A stretch of 64,000 bases of DNA from the NCBI GenBank assembly GCA_024235255.1, contig JACKMT010000001.1, positions 868,001-932,000 of the forward strand. The letters are read 5' to 3'. Under the pieces are notes generated by a model. The model was not told the DNA's origin and did not search any database. It worked only from the letters and a program-made list of their open reading frames with translations. This document shows, piece after piece, positions 18,320 through 26,350 of the stretch. Origin of the DNA: Chromatiaceae bacterium (GTDB lineage: Bacteria > Pseudomonadota > Gammaproteobacteria > Chromatiales > Chromatiaceae). A program made the position numbers and the translations under genes. How positions within the stretch are numbered: the stretch's first letter is position 1; each line of letters begins with the position of its first letter.

Positions 18320-19903
18320 ATGACCCGCGCCAATCGCTTTTCCGCCCGCATAACTCTGCTGCTCCTTTTGCTGCCGCCATGCGCGCTCTCCGCTTCGAGC
18401 GATGCGCCCGCACTCTATGCGCAGCACTGTGCTGAGTGCCACAGCGCAAACCGTCTCGGTGCCGTCGGTCCCGCGCTGCTGCCGGAGAATCTGCAGCGCC
18501 TGCGTAAAAATTCGGCGATTTCAGTGATCGAGAACAGCCGGCCTGCAAGTCAGATGCCGCCGTTCAAAGATATCCTGACTAGACAGCAGATCGAATCTCT
18601 GGTCGAGCTGATCTACACCCCGCTGGCATCCATGCCGCCCTGGGGAATGGAGGAGATCAAGGCCAGCCAGCTGGTCTACCACAAACCGGGAACACTGCCG
18701 GACAAACCGCTGTTTACAGCCGATATCGAAAACCTCTTTGTCGTAGTCGAGCTGGGGGATCACCACGCCACCCTACTCAACGGGGATACTTTCGAGCCCA
18801 TTCACCGGTTCGCGACCCGCTTTGCACTGCATGGCGGCCCCAAATGGGCCGACAACGGGCGCTACATCTACTTTGCGTCGCGCGACGGCTGGATCAGTAA
18901 ATTCGATGTATTCAATTTGACCTATACCGCCGAAGTGCGGGCCGGCATCAATACGCGCAATCTCGCAGTCTCGCACGATGGCCGCTACGTCATCGTCGCC
19001 AACTATCTTCCCCACACCCTCACCCTGCTGGATGCGAAGGACCTTAGTCCCATCAAAGTCATTGCGGCAAAGGATAGAGAGGGAGGCAGCAGTTCGCGGG
19101 TAAGTGCCGTGTACACCGCGGATTCACGCGAGAGCTTTGTGGTGGCACTGAAGGACATCCCTGAAGTGTGGGAGATCAACTACGCAGACGATCCGCCAGC
19201 CGGCTTTGACCATTGGGTGCACGACTATCGCAAGGATTCGGGGGATGCCGTCGATAACGAGCGGTTCCCGATGCTACGCATTGGTGTGATCGGTTACCTG
19301 GACGATTTTTTTCTTACCCAGGAGTACGATCGCGTAATCGGCACCTCGCGCGCTGAAACTTCCGAACAGGATGCAACGGGACAGGTGGTGGATCTGGACC
19401 TAAAAAGATCCGTCGCTAAGATTAGCCTGCCGGGAATGCCCCATCTCAGCTCTGCGATCACCTGGGAGTACCAGGGACGCACGGTACTCGCCACGCCCAA
19501 CATTGAAAAACCGGAAGTTACTGTCGTCGACATGCGGAGCTGGGAGGTGATCAAGCGCATTCCGACCAAAGGTCCGGGGTTTTTCATGCGCAGCCACGAA
19601 CAGAGCCGCTACGCCTGGGTAGACGTCTTTTTTGGACCGGATAAGGATCTGATGCATGTCATTGATAAACAGACGCTGGAGATCGTCAAAACTCTGAAAC
19701 CGGCGCCCGGCAAAACTTCGGCCCATGTGGAGTTCACCAAAGATGGACGCTTCGCATTGGTTAGCATCTGGGAAGATGATGGTGCACTGGTCGTGTACGA
19801 TGCCGACACGCTGCAGGAAGTTAAGCGACTACCCATGAAAAAACCGTCCGGAAAATATAACGTACACAACAAGTTAACCCGCTCGAGCGGTACCAGCCAT
19901 TGA
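18320..19903 (+). CDS. nirN: Dihydro-heme d1 dehydrogenase NirN
   Basis: A 527-aa periplasmic NirS paralogue: signal peptide, a cytochrome c domain with CAECH (C37-H41) and a d1-type propeller. NirN introduces the acrylate double bond of heme d1 and hands the cofactor to NirS. The lower similarity to NirS, the position after nirJ and the shorter linker separate it from the catalytic enzyme. It starts one base after nirJ and is the last heme d1 gene. nirE (uroporphyrinogen methyltransferase) is absent here, so it must be supplied from elsewhere, for example by a siroheme synthase (inference). Confidence 0.92.
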   Translation: MTRANRFSARITLLLLLLPPCALSASSDAPALYAQHCAECHSANRLGAVGPALLPENLQRLRKNSAISVIENSRPASQMPPFKDILTRQQIESLVELIYTPLASMPPWGMEEIKASQLVYHKPGTLPDKPLFTADIENLFVVVELGDHHATLLNGDTFEPIHRFATRFALHGGPKWADNGRYIYFASRDGWISKFDVFNLTYTAEVRAGINTRNLAVSHDGRYVIVANYLPHTLTLLDAKDLSPIKVIAAKDREGGSSSRVSAVYTADSRESFVVALKDIPEVWEINYADDPPAGFDHWVHDYRKDSGDAVDNERFPMLRIGVIGYLDDFFLTQEYDRVIGTSRAETSEQDATGQVVDLDLKRSVAKISLPGMPHLSSAITWEYQGRTVLATPNIEKPEVTVVDMRSWEVIKRIPTKGPGFFMRSHEQSRYAWVDVFFGPDKDLMHVIDKQTLEIVKTLKPAPGKTSAHVEFTKDGRFALVSIWEDDGALVVYDADTLQEVKRLPMKKPSGKYNVHNKLTRSSGTSH

Positions 19904-19940
19904 CCAAGCCTGGCCGGCCAAAGCACACTATTGACCCACT

Positions 19941-20483
19941 ATGAACGCATATCTTTTCATTCCCATCCTGCTGCTTCATGGCAGCGCTCTGTTGGCGGAA
20001 CCCGTCTCCTACCCCCTGCTGCAAGTGGAGGACGGGGATACTCTGGTTATCCAAGTCAATGACCGCCCAGCCCGCGTCCAGCTGCTCGGGATGGATGCTC
20101 CGGAGGATATCGCCAACCCCAAGCTGATAAGAGACGTTGAACGAACCGGAATAAGCGAGGAGCTGCTGCTCAATCTGGGACGACAGTCCACGCTTCACCT
20201 GCAACAACTGACAGGGTCAGCCACGAATATCGTTGTCACCGGGAATCTCGAGCACAAGGACAAGTATGGCCGCATACCTGTGGTCGCCTCGCTCCCCGGA
20301 GCGGAAACCTCACTCAACGCCATTATGGTGCAGCAGGGTTATGCAGTAACCCTGCCCGGCAGCCAGACTGAGCCAAGAATGGATCAACTTGAAGCGCAGG
20401 CCAGGAAGTCGGGAGCCGGACTGTGGGGATCGAGCCCGGAACTTATGCAATCCTGGAGTGGCCGGAGCAAGGCCGCGCACTAG
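19941..20483 (+). CDS. Secreted thermonuclease-like (SNase) protein
   Basis: A 180-aa protein with a signal peptide and a staphylococcal nuclease-like OB fold: EDGDTLVIQ (Asp calcium site), 'RVQLLGMDAPE' (Arg/Asp/Glu of the active site region), 'DKYGRIPV' and 'MVQQGYAV'. It probably cleaves nucleic acids outside the cytoplasm. It follows nirN by 37 bp on the same strand and may ride on the nir transcript, without an obvious link to denitrification. Confidence 0.85.
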   Translation: MNAYLFIPILLLHGSALLAEPVSYPLLQVEDGDTLVIQVNDRPARVQLLGMDAPEDIANPKLIRDVERTGISEELLLNLGRQSTLHLQQLTGSATNIVVTGNLEHKDKYGRIPVVASLPGAETSLNAIMVQQGYAVTLPGSQTEPRMDQLEAQARKSGAGLWGSSPELMQSWSGRSKAAH

Positions 20484-20668
20484 CGGCTTCCGTTGCTTCC
20501 GGATTGGAGCAAAAATGTTTTAAGTCAATTACCCACCGGGTTAAACCGGTGAATAATTGGTTTTGATTCATCGAGACGCTACATGCGGGCAACTATCGGC
20601 TTGCGGCCGCAGCCTGACGCGGCATGCAGCGACTCTTCACCGTATAGCATCTTCGTAAACGGCAAACC

Positions 20669-21103
20669 ATGCAAAAAAGAGATTCAAAGTCCGCCGGCTA
20701 CACGCGGCTCGAAATTGCCTTCATGCTTGTTCTGGTAATCCTGGTTGGACTCCTTGCGGTCACTAAGTATCTGGAATTATCCGAGGACGCGGAACAAGCG
20801 ATGGAACCGGGATTGATCGAAGGGGTTCGTAAGGGCATTGCATCCTATGCGGAGGAGGCACGCGACCGTGGCAGCAGCCAGCTATATCCGAATGTCCTGG
20901 ACGATGCCGAATCCGGACCGGTCACCGCTCGGGATCCCTATTTCGGCCGAGTGCTGGACAGGGGGGTCGCTGTGGCGGGCTGGTCAAAGCTGGCGAAGAA
21001 CCGCTACCGTACGCCAAGCGGTAAGAGTGTCGAATATAATCCTGATACAGGTGAGTTACTCATTTCAGCAGTGGAGATGGCCCCACTGCCGAATAAACCA
21101 TAA
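20669..21103 (+). CDS. Type II secretion/type IV pilus-like pseudopilin
   Basis: A 144-aa protein with a prepilin N-terminus: a short basic leader ending in Gly, then YTRLE (the +5 Glu of mature pilins) and a 20-residue hydrophobic helix. The rest looks like a minor GspG-type pseudopilin with a GRVLDRGVAVAGW segment. No other secretion genes are adjacent, so it is an orphan; the processing peptidase must be encoded elsewhere. Confidence 0.75.
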   Translation: MQKRDSKSAGYTRLEIAFMLVLVILVGLLAVTKYLELSEDAEQAMEPGLIEGVRKGIASYAEEARDRGSSQLYPNVLDDAESGPVTARDPYFGRVLDRGVAVAGWSKLAKNRYRTPSGKSVEYNPDTGELLISAVEMAPLPNKP

Positions 21104-21153
21104 TTCCGTGAACAGTCGATAACCGCCAGTCATCTATGAAAGGGGCGATGGTG

Positions 21154-21567
21154 ATGAGGAGCTTATCCGCAATCGTTATGCTGCTGCTGACAATCACGCT
21201 CGGGTGCAGTCCGCAAGAGACTCCATCCACGCTCGAAGTGAGCTCTTTTATTGAAGAGCTGAAGAGTAATGGTGTCGATGGATCGCTGGAGATCCAGGTG
21301 CCCAACAACCCCGACATCGAATATATTGCCACCTATGTTATTGCTGCCTACACCAGCACCCGCATCATCTCCTTCTTCAAATTTACCAATGAAGAACGGG
21401 CGGAGTTCAATCTTGCCGAGGCGATGAAAAATCCAAAGTTTGCCGGACAATCCAGAAATGGAACGCTGTTGATGGCAGCGACCTTCTACCCCCCGGACGA
21501 AGAAGCGGTGAACAAGATCAAAGTGCTGTTTCTGGCACATACATTTCACAGACCGGATAATCAGTAG
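21154..21567 (+). CDS. Small lipoprotein of unknown function
   Basis: A 137-aa protein with a lipobox (TLGC, Cys18 from this start) and a mixed alpha/beta body without a recognised domain. ATG at 21154 is preferred to 21136 or 21148 because GGGG then lies 8 bp upstream and the signal sequence starts immediately. It follows the pseudopilin by 50 bp and may be co-transcribed. Its 3' end overlaps the converging SCO1 gene by 7 bp. No function is proposed. Confidence 0.7.
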   Translation: MRSLSAIVMLLLTITLGCSPQETPSTLEVSSFIEELKSNGVDGSLEIQVPNNPDIEYIATYVIAAYTSTRIISFFKFTNEERAEFNLAEAMKNPKFAGQSRNGTLLMAATFYPPDEEAVNKIKVLFLAHTFHRPDNQ

Positions 21568-22202
21568 CGTGATTTGATTTTCCTGAACTGCTCGGCAATG
21601 GTAGCCGCATCATGCGGCGGTGAAAAATGGGCAAGCAAACGCTGTTGCGGATCCACCAGAAATATCGAGCTAGTATGTGAAACCAGGTAGTCACCCGGCC
21701 CGCGCTCCGGCTCAATGACATAGCCGGCACCAAACAGGCGCGCAAAACTATCCAACTGCTCTTTGTCTCCGGTGACTCCGATAAAGCGCTTGTTGAAATA
21801 GCTCATGTAGCCGCGCAGCACTTCCGGTTTGTCGCGCTGAGGGTCGACCGAGATAAAAAAAGTGTTGAAGCTGTTCACCGGTTCGCCCTGCTGTTCGAGT
21901 TGTTTGAATACAGAAACCAGCGTCGCCATTGTCGTCGGACAGATATCCGGGCAATAGGTATAGCCGAAAAACACAAAACTCCAGGCTCCGTCAAATCGCC
22001 CCAGATCAAACTTCTGGTTATTCTGATCCATCAACAAAAAAGGCGCCAGCTTTCTCGCCTCCGGCCGCAGCACCCCCTGCAAATCATCCGCTCCGGGCTG
22101 CTGCAAGGTCGTCGAGTTGAAGAGATAGAACAGAATGCCCGCCAAAAACGAAAAGAGCAGTATCAGAACCGGGCCTTTTGAGAACGACTTTTTTGCGAGC
22201 AC
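21561..22202 (-). CDS. SCO1/SenC copper chaperone for cytochrome oxidase
   Basis: A 213-aa thioredoxin-fold protein anchored by one N-terminal helix (about 10-28). Copper site: C84 and C88 in YCPDIC plus H176 in a SHTSS string. It delivers copper or reduces the CuA cysteines of cytochrome oxidase subunit II. A heme A synthase lies nearby on the same strand (with idi, opposite strand, between), which suggests the remains of an aa3-type oxidase assembly set. A second, different SCO lies at 29123-29950. Confidence 0.92.
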   Translation of the reverse strand: MLAKKSFSKGPVLILLFSFLAGILFYLFNSTTLQQPGADDLQGVLRPEARKLAPFLLMDQNNQKFDLGRFDGAWSFVFFGYTYCPDICPTTMATLVSVFKQLEQQGEPVNSFNTFFISVDPQRDKPEVLRGYMSYFNKRFIGVTGDKEQLDSFARLFGAGYVIEPERGPGDYLVSHTSSIFLVDPQQRLLAHFSPPHDAATIAEQFRKIKSRY

Positions 22203-22472
22203 GCTTTTCCACCCCTGCTATGATTGAACCATACCCCTCGGCTCCTTCCCTTTGATGCAGCCTCGACTGCCCATTGGCAACAAAGACTTGAAAGCCACGC
22301 TCCGGTACTATCCATACCTGAAGCCGACTTGAATGGTACAGAGTGGAAGGTACAATAAGGTACTATCGATTGGACCAGCGTTAGTATATCAGCACTGTCA
22401 GCCGCTGTTGACTCGGAAGAATAATTATAGACCTCACATCCAGCCACAAGCTGCTGCGTAGTTCTCTTCAAT

Positions 22473-23045
22473 ATGATCAAAACAAACGAAATTGTGCTGG
22501 TCGATACAAGCGGAAATCAGACAGGCACCATGGAAAAAATGGAGGCGCACCGTAGCGGCAGGCTGCATCGCGCTTTTTCCGTATTTATCATCAACAGCCA
22601 GGGGGACCTACTGCTGCAACAGAGATCCGGCACCAAATACCACTCTTGCGGACTCTGGTCAAATACTTGCTGCAGCCATCCCGCTCCGGGGGAGACACTA
22701 TTTCAGGCAGCCCACCGGCGCTTGCGGGAAGAGCTGGATTTCGATTGCGAGCTGCGAGAGATCTTCAGCTTCACCTACCGTGCGGAAGTCGGCAACGGAT
22801 TGATAGAGCATGAGCTCGACCATGTACTACTCGGAGTATACGATGGCGCATTTCAACCAAGCCCCGATGAAATTCAAGCCTGTAAATGGACTTCAATTAC
22901 AGAATTGATCCACGAAATATCCGTTAACGGCGAGGCCTATACCGAATGGCTGAAACTGGTGATTGAACTCAAACTTCCCGAACTGCTCCGGGGAGTCGAG
23001 CGCCTGCAAAACTCATCTGTGCAGGACGCCCTCGCCGCCCAATAA
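22473..23045 (+). CDS. idi: Isopentenyl-diphosphate delta-isomerase, type 1
   Basis: Interconverts IPP and DMAPP in isoprenoid synthesis. The 190-aa Nudix-fold protein shows the type 1 signatures: the catalytic Cys loop NTCCSHP, a RRLREELDF Nudix helix and the metal/catalytic Glu motif EHELDH. It stands alone between minus-strand genes. The 270 bp upstream hold no gene. A link to farnesyl supply for heme O/A is possible but speculative. Confidence 0.94.
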   Translation: MIKTNEIVLVDTSGNQTGTMEKMEAHRSGRLHRAFSVFIINSQGDLLLQQRSGTKYHSCGLWSNTCCSHPAPGETLFQAAHRRLREELDFDCELREIFSFTYRAEVGNGLIEHELDHVLLGVYDGAFQPSPDEIQACKWTSITELIHEISVNGEAYTEWLKLVIELKLPELLRGVERLQNSSVQDALAAQ

Positions 23046-23077
23046 GCGGCTCAATTAGTCGCTTGCTGAAACAGTCA

Positions 23078-24109
23078 CTACTGCTTTCTCAAGCGGTGGC
23101 TCAAAAACAGCACCACGGTAAACAGCGCAAGTGCGACCCCTTGATGGGTGGCGGCAAGTCCAACGGGTACGTAGAGCAGAAGAGTTGATACACCGAGTGT
23201 CACCTGCACCATGAGAAGAATCAGGAGCAGATGGAATGCCGCACGAATGCCGGCACTAAGACGCCTTTTCAGCGCGCTAAACAAATAGATGGGAATGAGT
23301 ACAATCAAACTGTAAGCGAGTAGCCGGTGATCGAACTGTACTGTGGTGACATTTTCAAACAAGTTTCTCCACCAGGGATCGAGAGAAGCCAATCCATCAG
23401 GTATGAACTGGCCGTTCATCAGCGGAAAGGTGTTGTAGGCGCGGCCTGCTTTCAATCCCGCGACGAAGCCGCCGGAGAGTGCGGTGATAAAAACAGTTCC
23501 TGTAATAAAAAATGAGAACCGCCTGAGTCCCCGATTGTCGCTACTGCCCGCTTGTGTTTCCTGTGGAAAGAGCAGATCGAGCGCAGTCCAAAAAATGTAG
23601 GCGTAAATGATAAAGGCGAAGCCAAGATGAGCTGTCAGACGATACTGACTCACGTGGGGATCCTGTGACAATCCGCTTTTCACCATGTACCAGCCAAGCA
23701 ATCCCTGTAATCCGCCCAGGACAAACATGAACAACAGTTTCCGAATAAAAGGTTTTTCGATCTTCTTTGTGGCCCAGAAGTAGATTAACGGCAATATAAA
23801 AATCACCCCGATCAACCGTCCCAACAGGCGATGTAGATACTCCAGCCAGAAAATACTTTTGAACTCCTCCAGATTCATTTGCGAGTTCTTCAGTTTAAAC
23901 TCGGGATACTGTTGATAGAGGAGAAACACCTCTTCCCAGTCTGACTGACTGGTGGGGGGGAGCACCCCAATAACCGGTTCCCACTTGACCATCGACAGTC
24001 CGGAGCCTGTTAACCTGGTAACACCGCCAAGAACAACCATTGCATAGATGGCCGCACAACAGACCAAAAGCCAGATCGCAATGGAGCTACGGGATTTCAT
24101 CTCCAACAT
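23078..24109 (-). CDS. ctaA: Heme A synthase (CtaA/COX15)
   Basis: A 343-aa integral membrane protein with about eight helices that oxidises the C8 methyl of heme O to give heme A. The N-terminal GGVTRLTGSGLSMVKW motif and conserved His residues (YLHRLLGR; HLGF; FDHRLLAY; THQG) mark the COX15/CtaA type. The start at 24109 has AGGA 7 bp upstream. Its presence implies the cell makes heme A, yet the only heme-copper subunits in this window look like NO reductases. Confidence 0.94.
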   Translation of the reverse strand: MLEMKSRSSIAIWLLVCCAAIYAMVVLGGVTRLTGSGLSMVKWEPVIGVLPPTSQSDWEEVFLLYQQYPEFKLKNSQMNLEEFKSIFWLEYLHRLLGRLIGVIFILPLIYFWATKKIEKPFIRKLLFMFVLGGLQGLLGWYMVKSGLSQDPHVSQYRLTAHLGFAFIIYAYIFWTALDLLFPQETQAGSSDNRGLRRFSFFITGTVFITALSGGFVAGLKAGRAYNTFPLMNGQFIPDGLASLDPWWRNLFENVTTVQFDHRLLAYSLIVLIPIYLFSALKRRLSAGIRAAFHLLLILLMVQVTLGVSTLLLYVPVGLAATHQGVALALFTVVLFLSHRLRKQ

Positions 24110-24328
24110 ATTTTTTCCTGCAGTTTTTTTCGAAACTCAATTAACGTTTTGCAACAGACTATATTGCTGAATAAAGCCGGGCAACTCAATCGGTGCGCAA
24201 TCATTTAAACAGGGGGCCAATTGAATTCAAGCGCAAACATCCGGCAGGTGTCAATGCGCGCATCTATCCGGTTCAGCCCGTTTAGAAAGAACAAACGGCA
24301 GCACGGGAAAGTGACTAATTTCTGTCCG

Positions 24329-25078
24329 TCAATGGACGTAGAGCCAGCTACCGATCGTCTCGGTGTTTCCGCCATATAACTGTTGCGGATAACTCTCGCT
24401 GGGCCAGTAGATCAAAATATCCCGCTCGGTCAGGTTCCGGGGACAGTTGATCCTCAATTCCCAGGGGACATCGCGCAGTATCCGTACGCCATTGGGAGGC
24501 CCAAGCACCTGTTCCAGAACACTTCTCGGCATCCTGCTGATAGCGTACTTGTCCGGCAGGTCGGGCGCCATCTGGATTCGGTCGTTGCCGGCCCGCCACT
24601 GTTCAGAGTCGAACTCGGTCGTCTGGTTCTCCTTTGGCATCCGATCGAACTTGGCGTCGATCACATAATCACCCTCGCCAACGGTAAAAGTGAGTATTGC
24701 GTGGCTCGGATCACCATCAGGAAACCGGCTCTCTTTCGCAACCGGCTGTCCATGACGGCTGCCCAGATCATACCAGAGGATCACTACTCGACTGGTGCCG
24801 TAGTTGACGTACTTGAACCGGTCACAGCCTTCCAATCCTGTATCCGGTATCTCTTTGATATACAGCGGCAGCAGATCAGCCAGCTGATTCGGGGCGTTTT
24901 TTTTTGCTGCAGAATATTTTTTGATTGCTTCGATAAGCGGTTCAGCCTGCAACGATGCCTGAAAAAAATCCCCTTTACGGCTATTCGGCGAATATTCATT
25001 CGAGGAGCCGAAAATCAGCCAGTAGGCAACTCCCGCAAAGCCGAGTAGCAATAGGATAATTTTATTGATCGAGGACAT
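24329..25078 (-). CDS. Anchored protein of unknown function with pseudopilin-like segment
   Basis: A 249-aa protein: one N-terminal membrane helix, then a region (about 40-105) that resembles the globular part of GspG-type pseudopilins (PLIEAIKKYSAAKKNAPNQL, then LLPLYIKEIPDTG). No prepilin cleavage site is seen. The C-terminal half has no recognised domain; it includes a PRSVLEQVLGPPNGV segment. ATG at 25078 with GGAA upstream is chosen; a GTG nine bases earlier is also possible. It diverges from the NO reductase operon. Confidence 0.6.
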   Translation of the reverse strand: MSSINKIILLLLGFAGVAYWLIFGSSNEYSPNSRKGDFFQASLQAEPLIEAIKKYSAAKKNAPNQLADLLPLYIKEIPDTGLEGCDRFKYVNYGTSRVVILWYDLGSRHGQPVAKESRFPDGDPSHAILTFTVGEGDYVIDAKFDRMPKENQTTEFDSEQWRAGNDRIQMAPDLPDKYAISRMPRSVLEQVLGPPNGVRILRDVPWELRINCPRNLTERDILIYWPSESYPQQLYGGNTETIGSWLYVH

Positions 25079-25332
25079 TTTTTCCACAATTGATCGCGTT
25101 TCAGAAACTCAGCTGACGGTAAACTGACGGCATCCAACCATCCAGCTGCATTACCCGACGAGCATACACTGGAAAATATCGCCGCCATAGCCGAAAGATC
25201 AACGGAATGCCTGCCGGTAAAGCATCCAAACGGCACCTAAACCGACCGGAATCTCGGCTTAATTGACAAATATCACAAGCTGTTTCGCCTGCTTCCGAAC
25301 CTGTGTGATATGACCCACATATTGTCACCAGC

Positions 25333-25346
25333 TTGATGTAGATCAA
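25333..25346. promoter_or_regulatory. Perfect FNR/DNR box before the NOR-like operon
   Basis: TTGAT-GTAG-ATCAA is an exact match to TTGAT-N4-ATCAA. It lies about 205 bp upstream of the 56-aa peptide gene and is the best such site in the window. It argues for anaerobic/NO induction rather than constitutive oxidase expression. Confidence 0.78.
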
Positions 25347-25552
25347 TGCTGGTGAAAAAACATTGAATATAGTCTTGAAAGCCGAACAGGTAGGAAATTG
25401 CTGGGTTTTTTCCTGAGAAGCATTGCCGGTAAGTTGTCGGCGACATACCCGGTAGCAGAATAGTTTGGTCACAAGACCTGCGACACCTATCGTGGGGGTG
25501 GGTCAAGTTAAACCGAGTCCTTGTTAAAAAAATATTTTTAGGGGTATTCCTC

Positions 25553-25723
25553 ATGACGGAAACAAGCAAGAAACCAGGCGAAGATCAGGAAGAGCGGATT
25601 CCTGCAATGCAATCACTACTCGACAATCCTTTTTTGCTGCTATTTATCGGTGTCGCGATGCCCACAGTGTTTTATATCGTCTGGGGCATCATGGAGATTG
25701 TAACCATCCCTGTTGCACCTTGA
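25553..25723 (+). CDS. 56-aa single-helix membrane protein, first gene of the NOR-like operon
   Basis: A short charged N-terminus (MTETSKKPGEDQEE) is followed by one 22-residue hydrophobic helix and a short tail. AGGGG lies 11 bp upstream of ATG. Placement directly before the CuA subunit, with 86 bp between, recalls the tiny single-helix subunits of B-family heme-copper oxidases. I infer a structural subunit of the enzyme encoded downstream. Confidence 0.75.
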   Translation: MTETSKKPGEDQEERIPAMQSLLDNPFLLLFIGVAMPTVFYIVWGIMEIVTIPVAP

Positions 25724-25809
25724 ATCAACCGGAACCGTGTGATCACGGCGCATTCGCATCCGTGCGCTTACAATCATTCATAACATAAACCCTAAGGGGG
25801 AATTAACTC

Positions 25810-26346
25810 ATGACTTCATTTATGCCGCCGGCCGACCGGATCTGGTGGAAAGTACCCGTAGGCCGTGAAGAGATCGTCTGGATACTGATTGCGCTGACTT
25901 GGTGCCTGATTATGTTTTTCATGATGCCCTACTGGCATATTTACGGAAAACAGAACCTCTCCAACGAGGCTTATCAAACGACCCCGGCAAAGTTTGGCGC
26001 GAAAGTTCAGGAAGGCATCGACCAGTACAAAACGGGAGAGGAGGCCGGAGTGCCGATTATCCATCCACCGGCAGGCAGCGATGTCTATATGTTGGGGCGC
26101 CTCTGGCAGTGGTGGCCAATTCTGGAACTGGAGAAAGACAAGACCTACCGGCTGCACCTCTCCTCAATGGACTGGCAGCACGGATTCTCCGTTCAGCCAA
26201 TCAACATTAATATGCAGGTTGTTCCCGGCTACGAGATGGTTTTGACGGTTACTCCCGACCAGTCGGGTGAATACGGGGTGGTCTGCAACGAGTATTGCGG
26301 TATCGGCCACCACACCATGGTCGGCAAGATCTACGTGAAGGAGTAA
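25810..26346 (+). CDS. CuA-containing subunit II of a heme-copper NO reductase (NorS-like)
   Basis: A 178-aa protein with a single N-terminal helix (about 22-40) and a periplasmic cupredoxin domain. The complete dinuclear CuA site is present: H124, C159, E161, C163, H167 and M170. CuA accepts electrons from a soluble cytochrome c or copper protein. The one-helix form is typical of B-family (ba3-like) enzymes, not aa3 oxidases, whose subunit II has two helices. GGGGG lies before the start; subunit I follows after 4 bp. The name NorS is suggested by the gene order shared with norSY-senC loci of ammonia oxidisers. Confidence 0.85.
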   Translation: MTSFMPPADRIWWKVPVGREEIVWILIALTWCLIMFFMMPYWHIYGKQNLSNEAYQTTPAKFGAKVQEGIDQYKTGEEAGVPIIHPPAGSDVYMLGRLWQWWPILELEKDKTYRLHLSSMDWQHGFSVQPININMQVVPGYEMVLTVTPDQSGEYGVVCNEYCGIGHHTMVGKIYVKE

Positions 26347-26350
26347 AAAA

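Noticed and set aside
20534..20551. CACCGG / CCGGTG hairpin after the nuclease gene as a terminator
   Set aside because: Short 6-bp stem and no T tract right after it; too weak to call.
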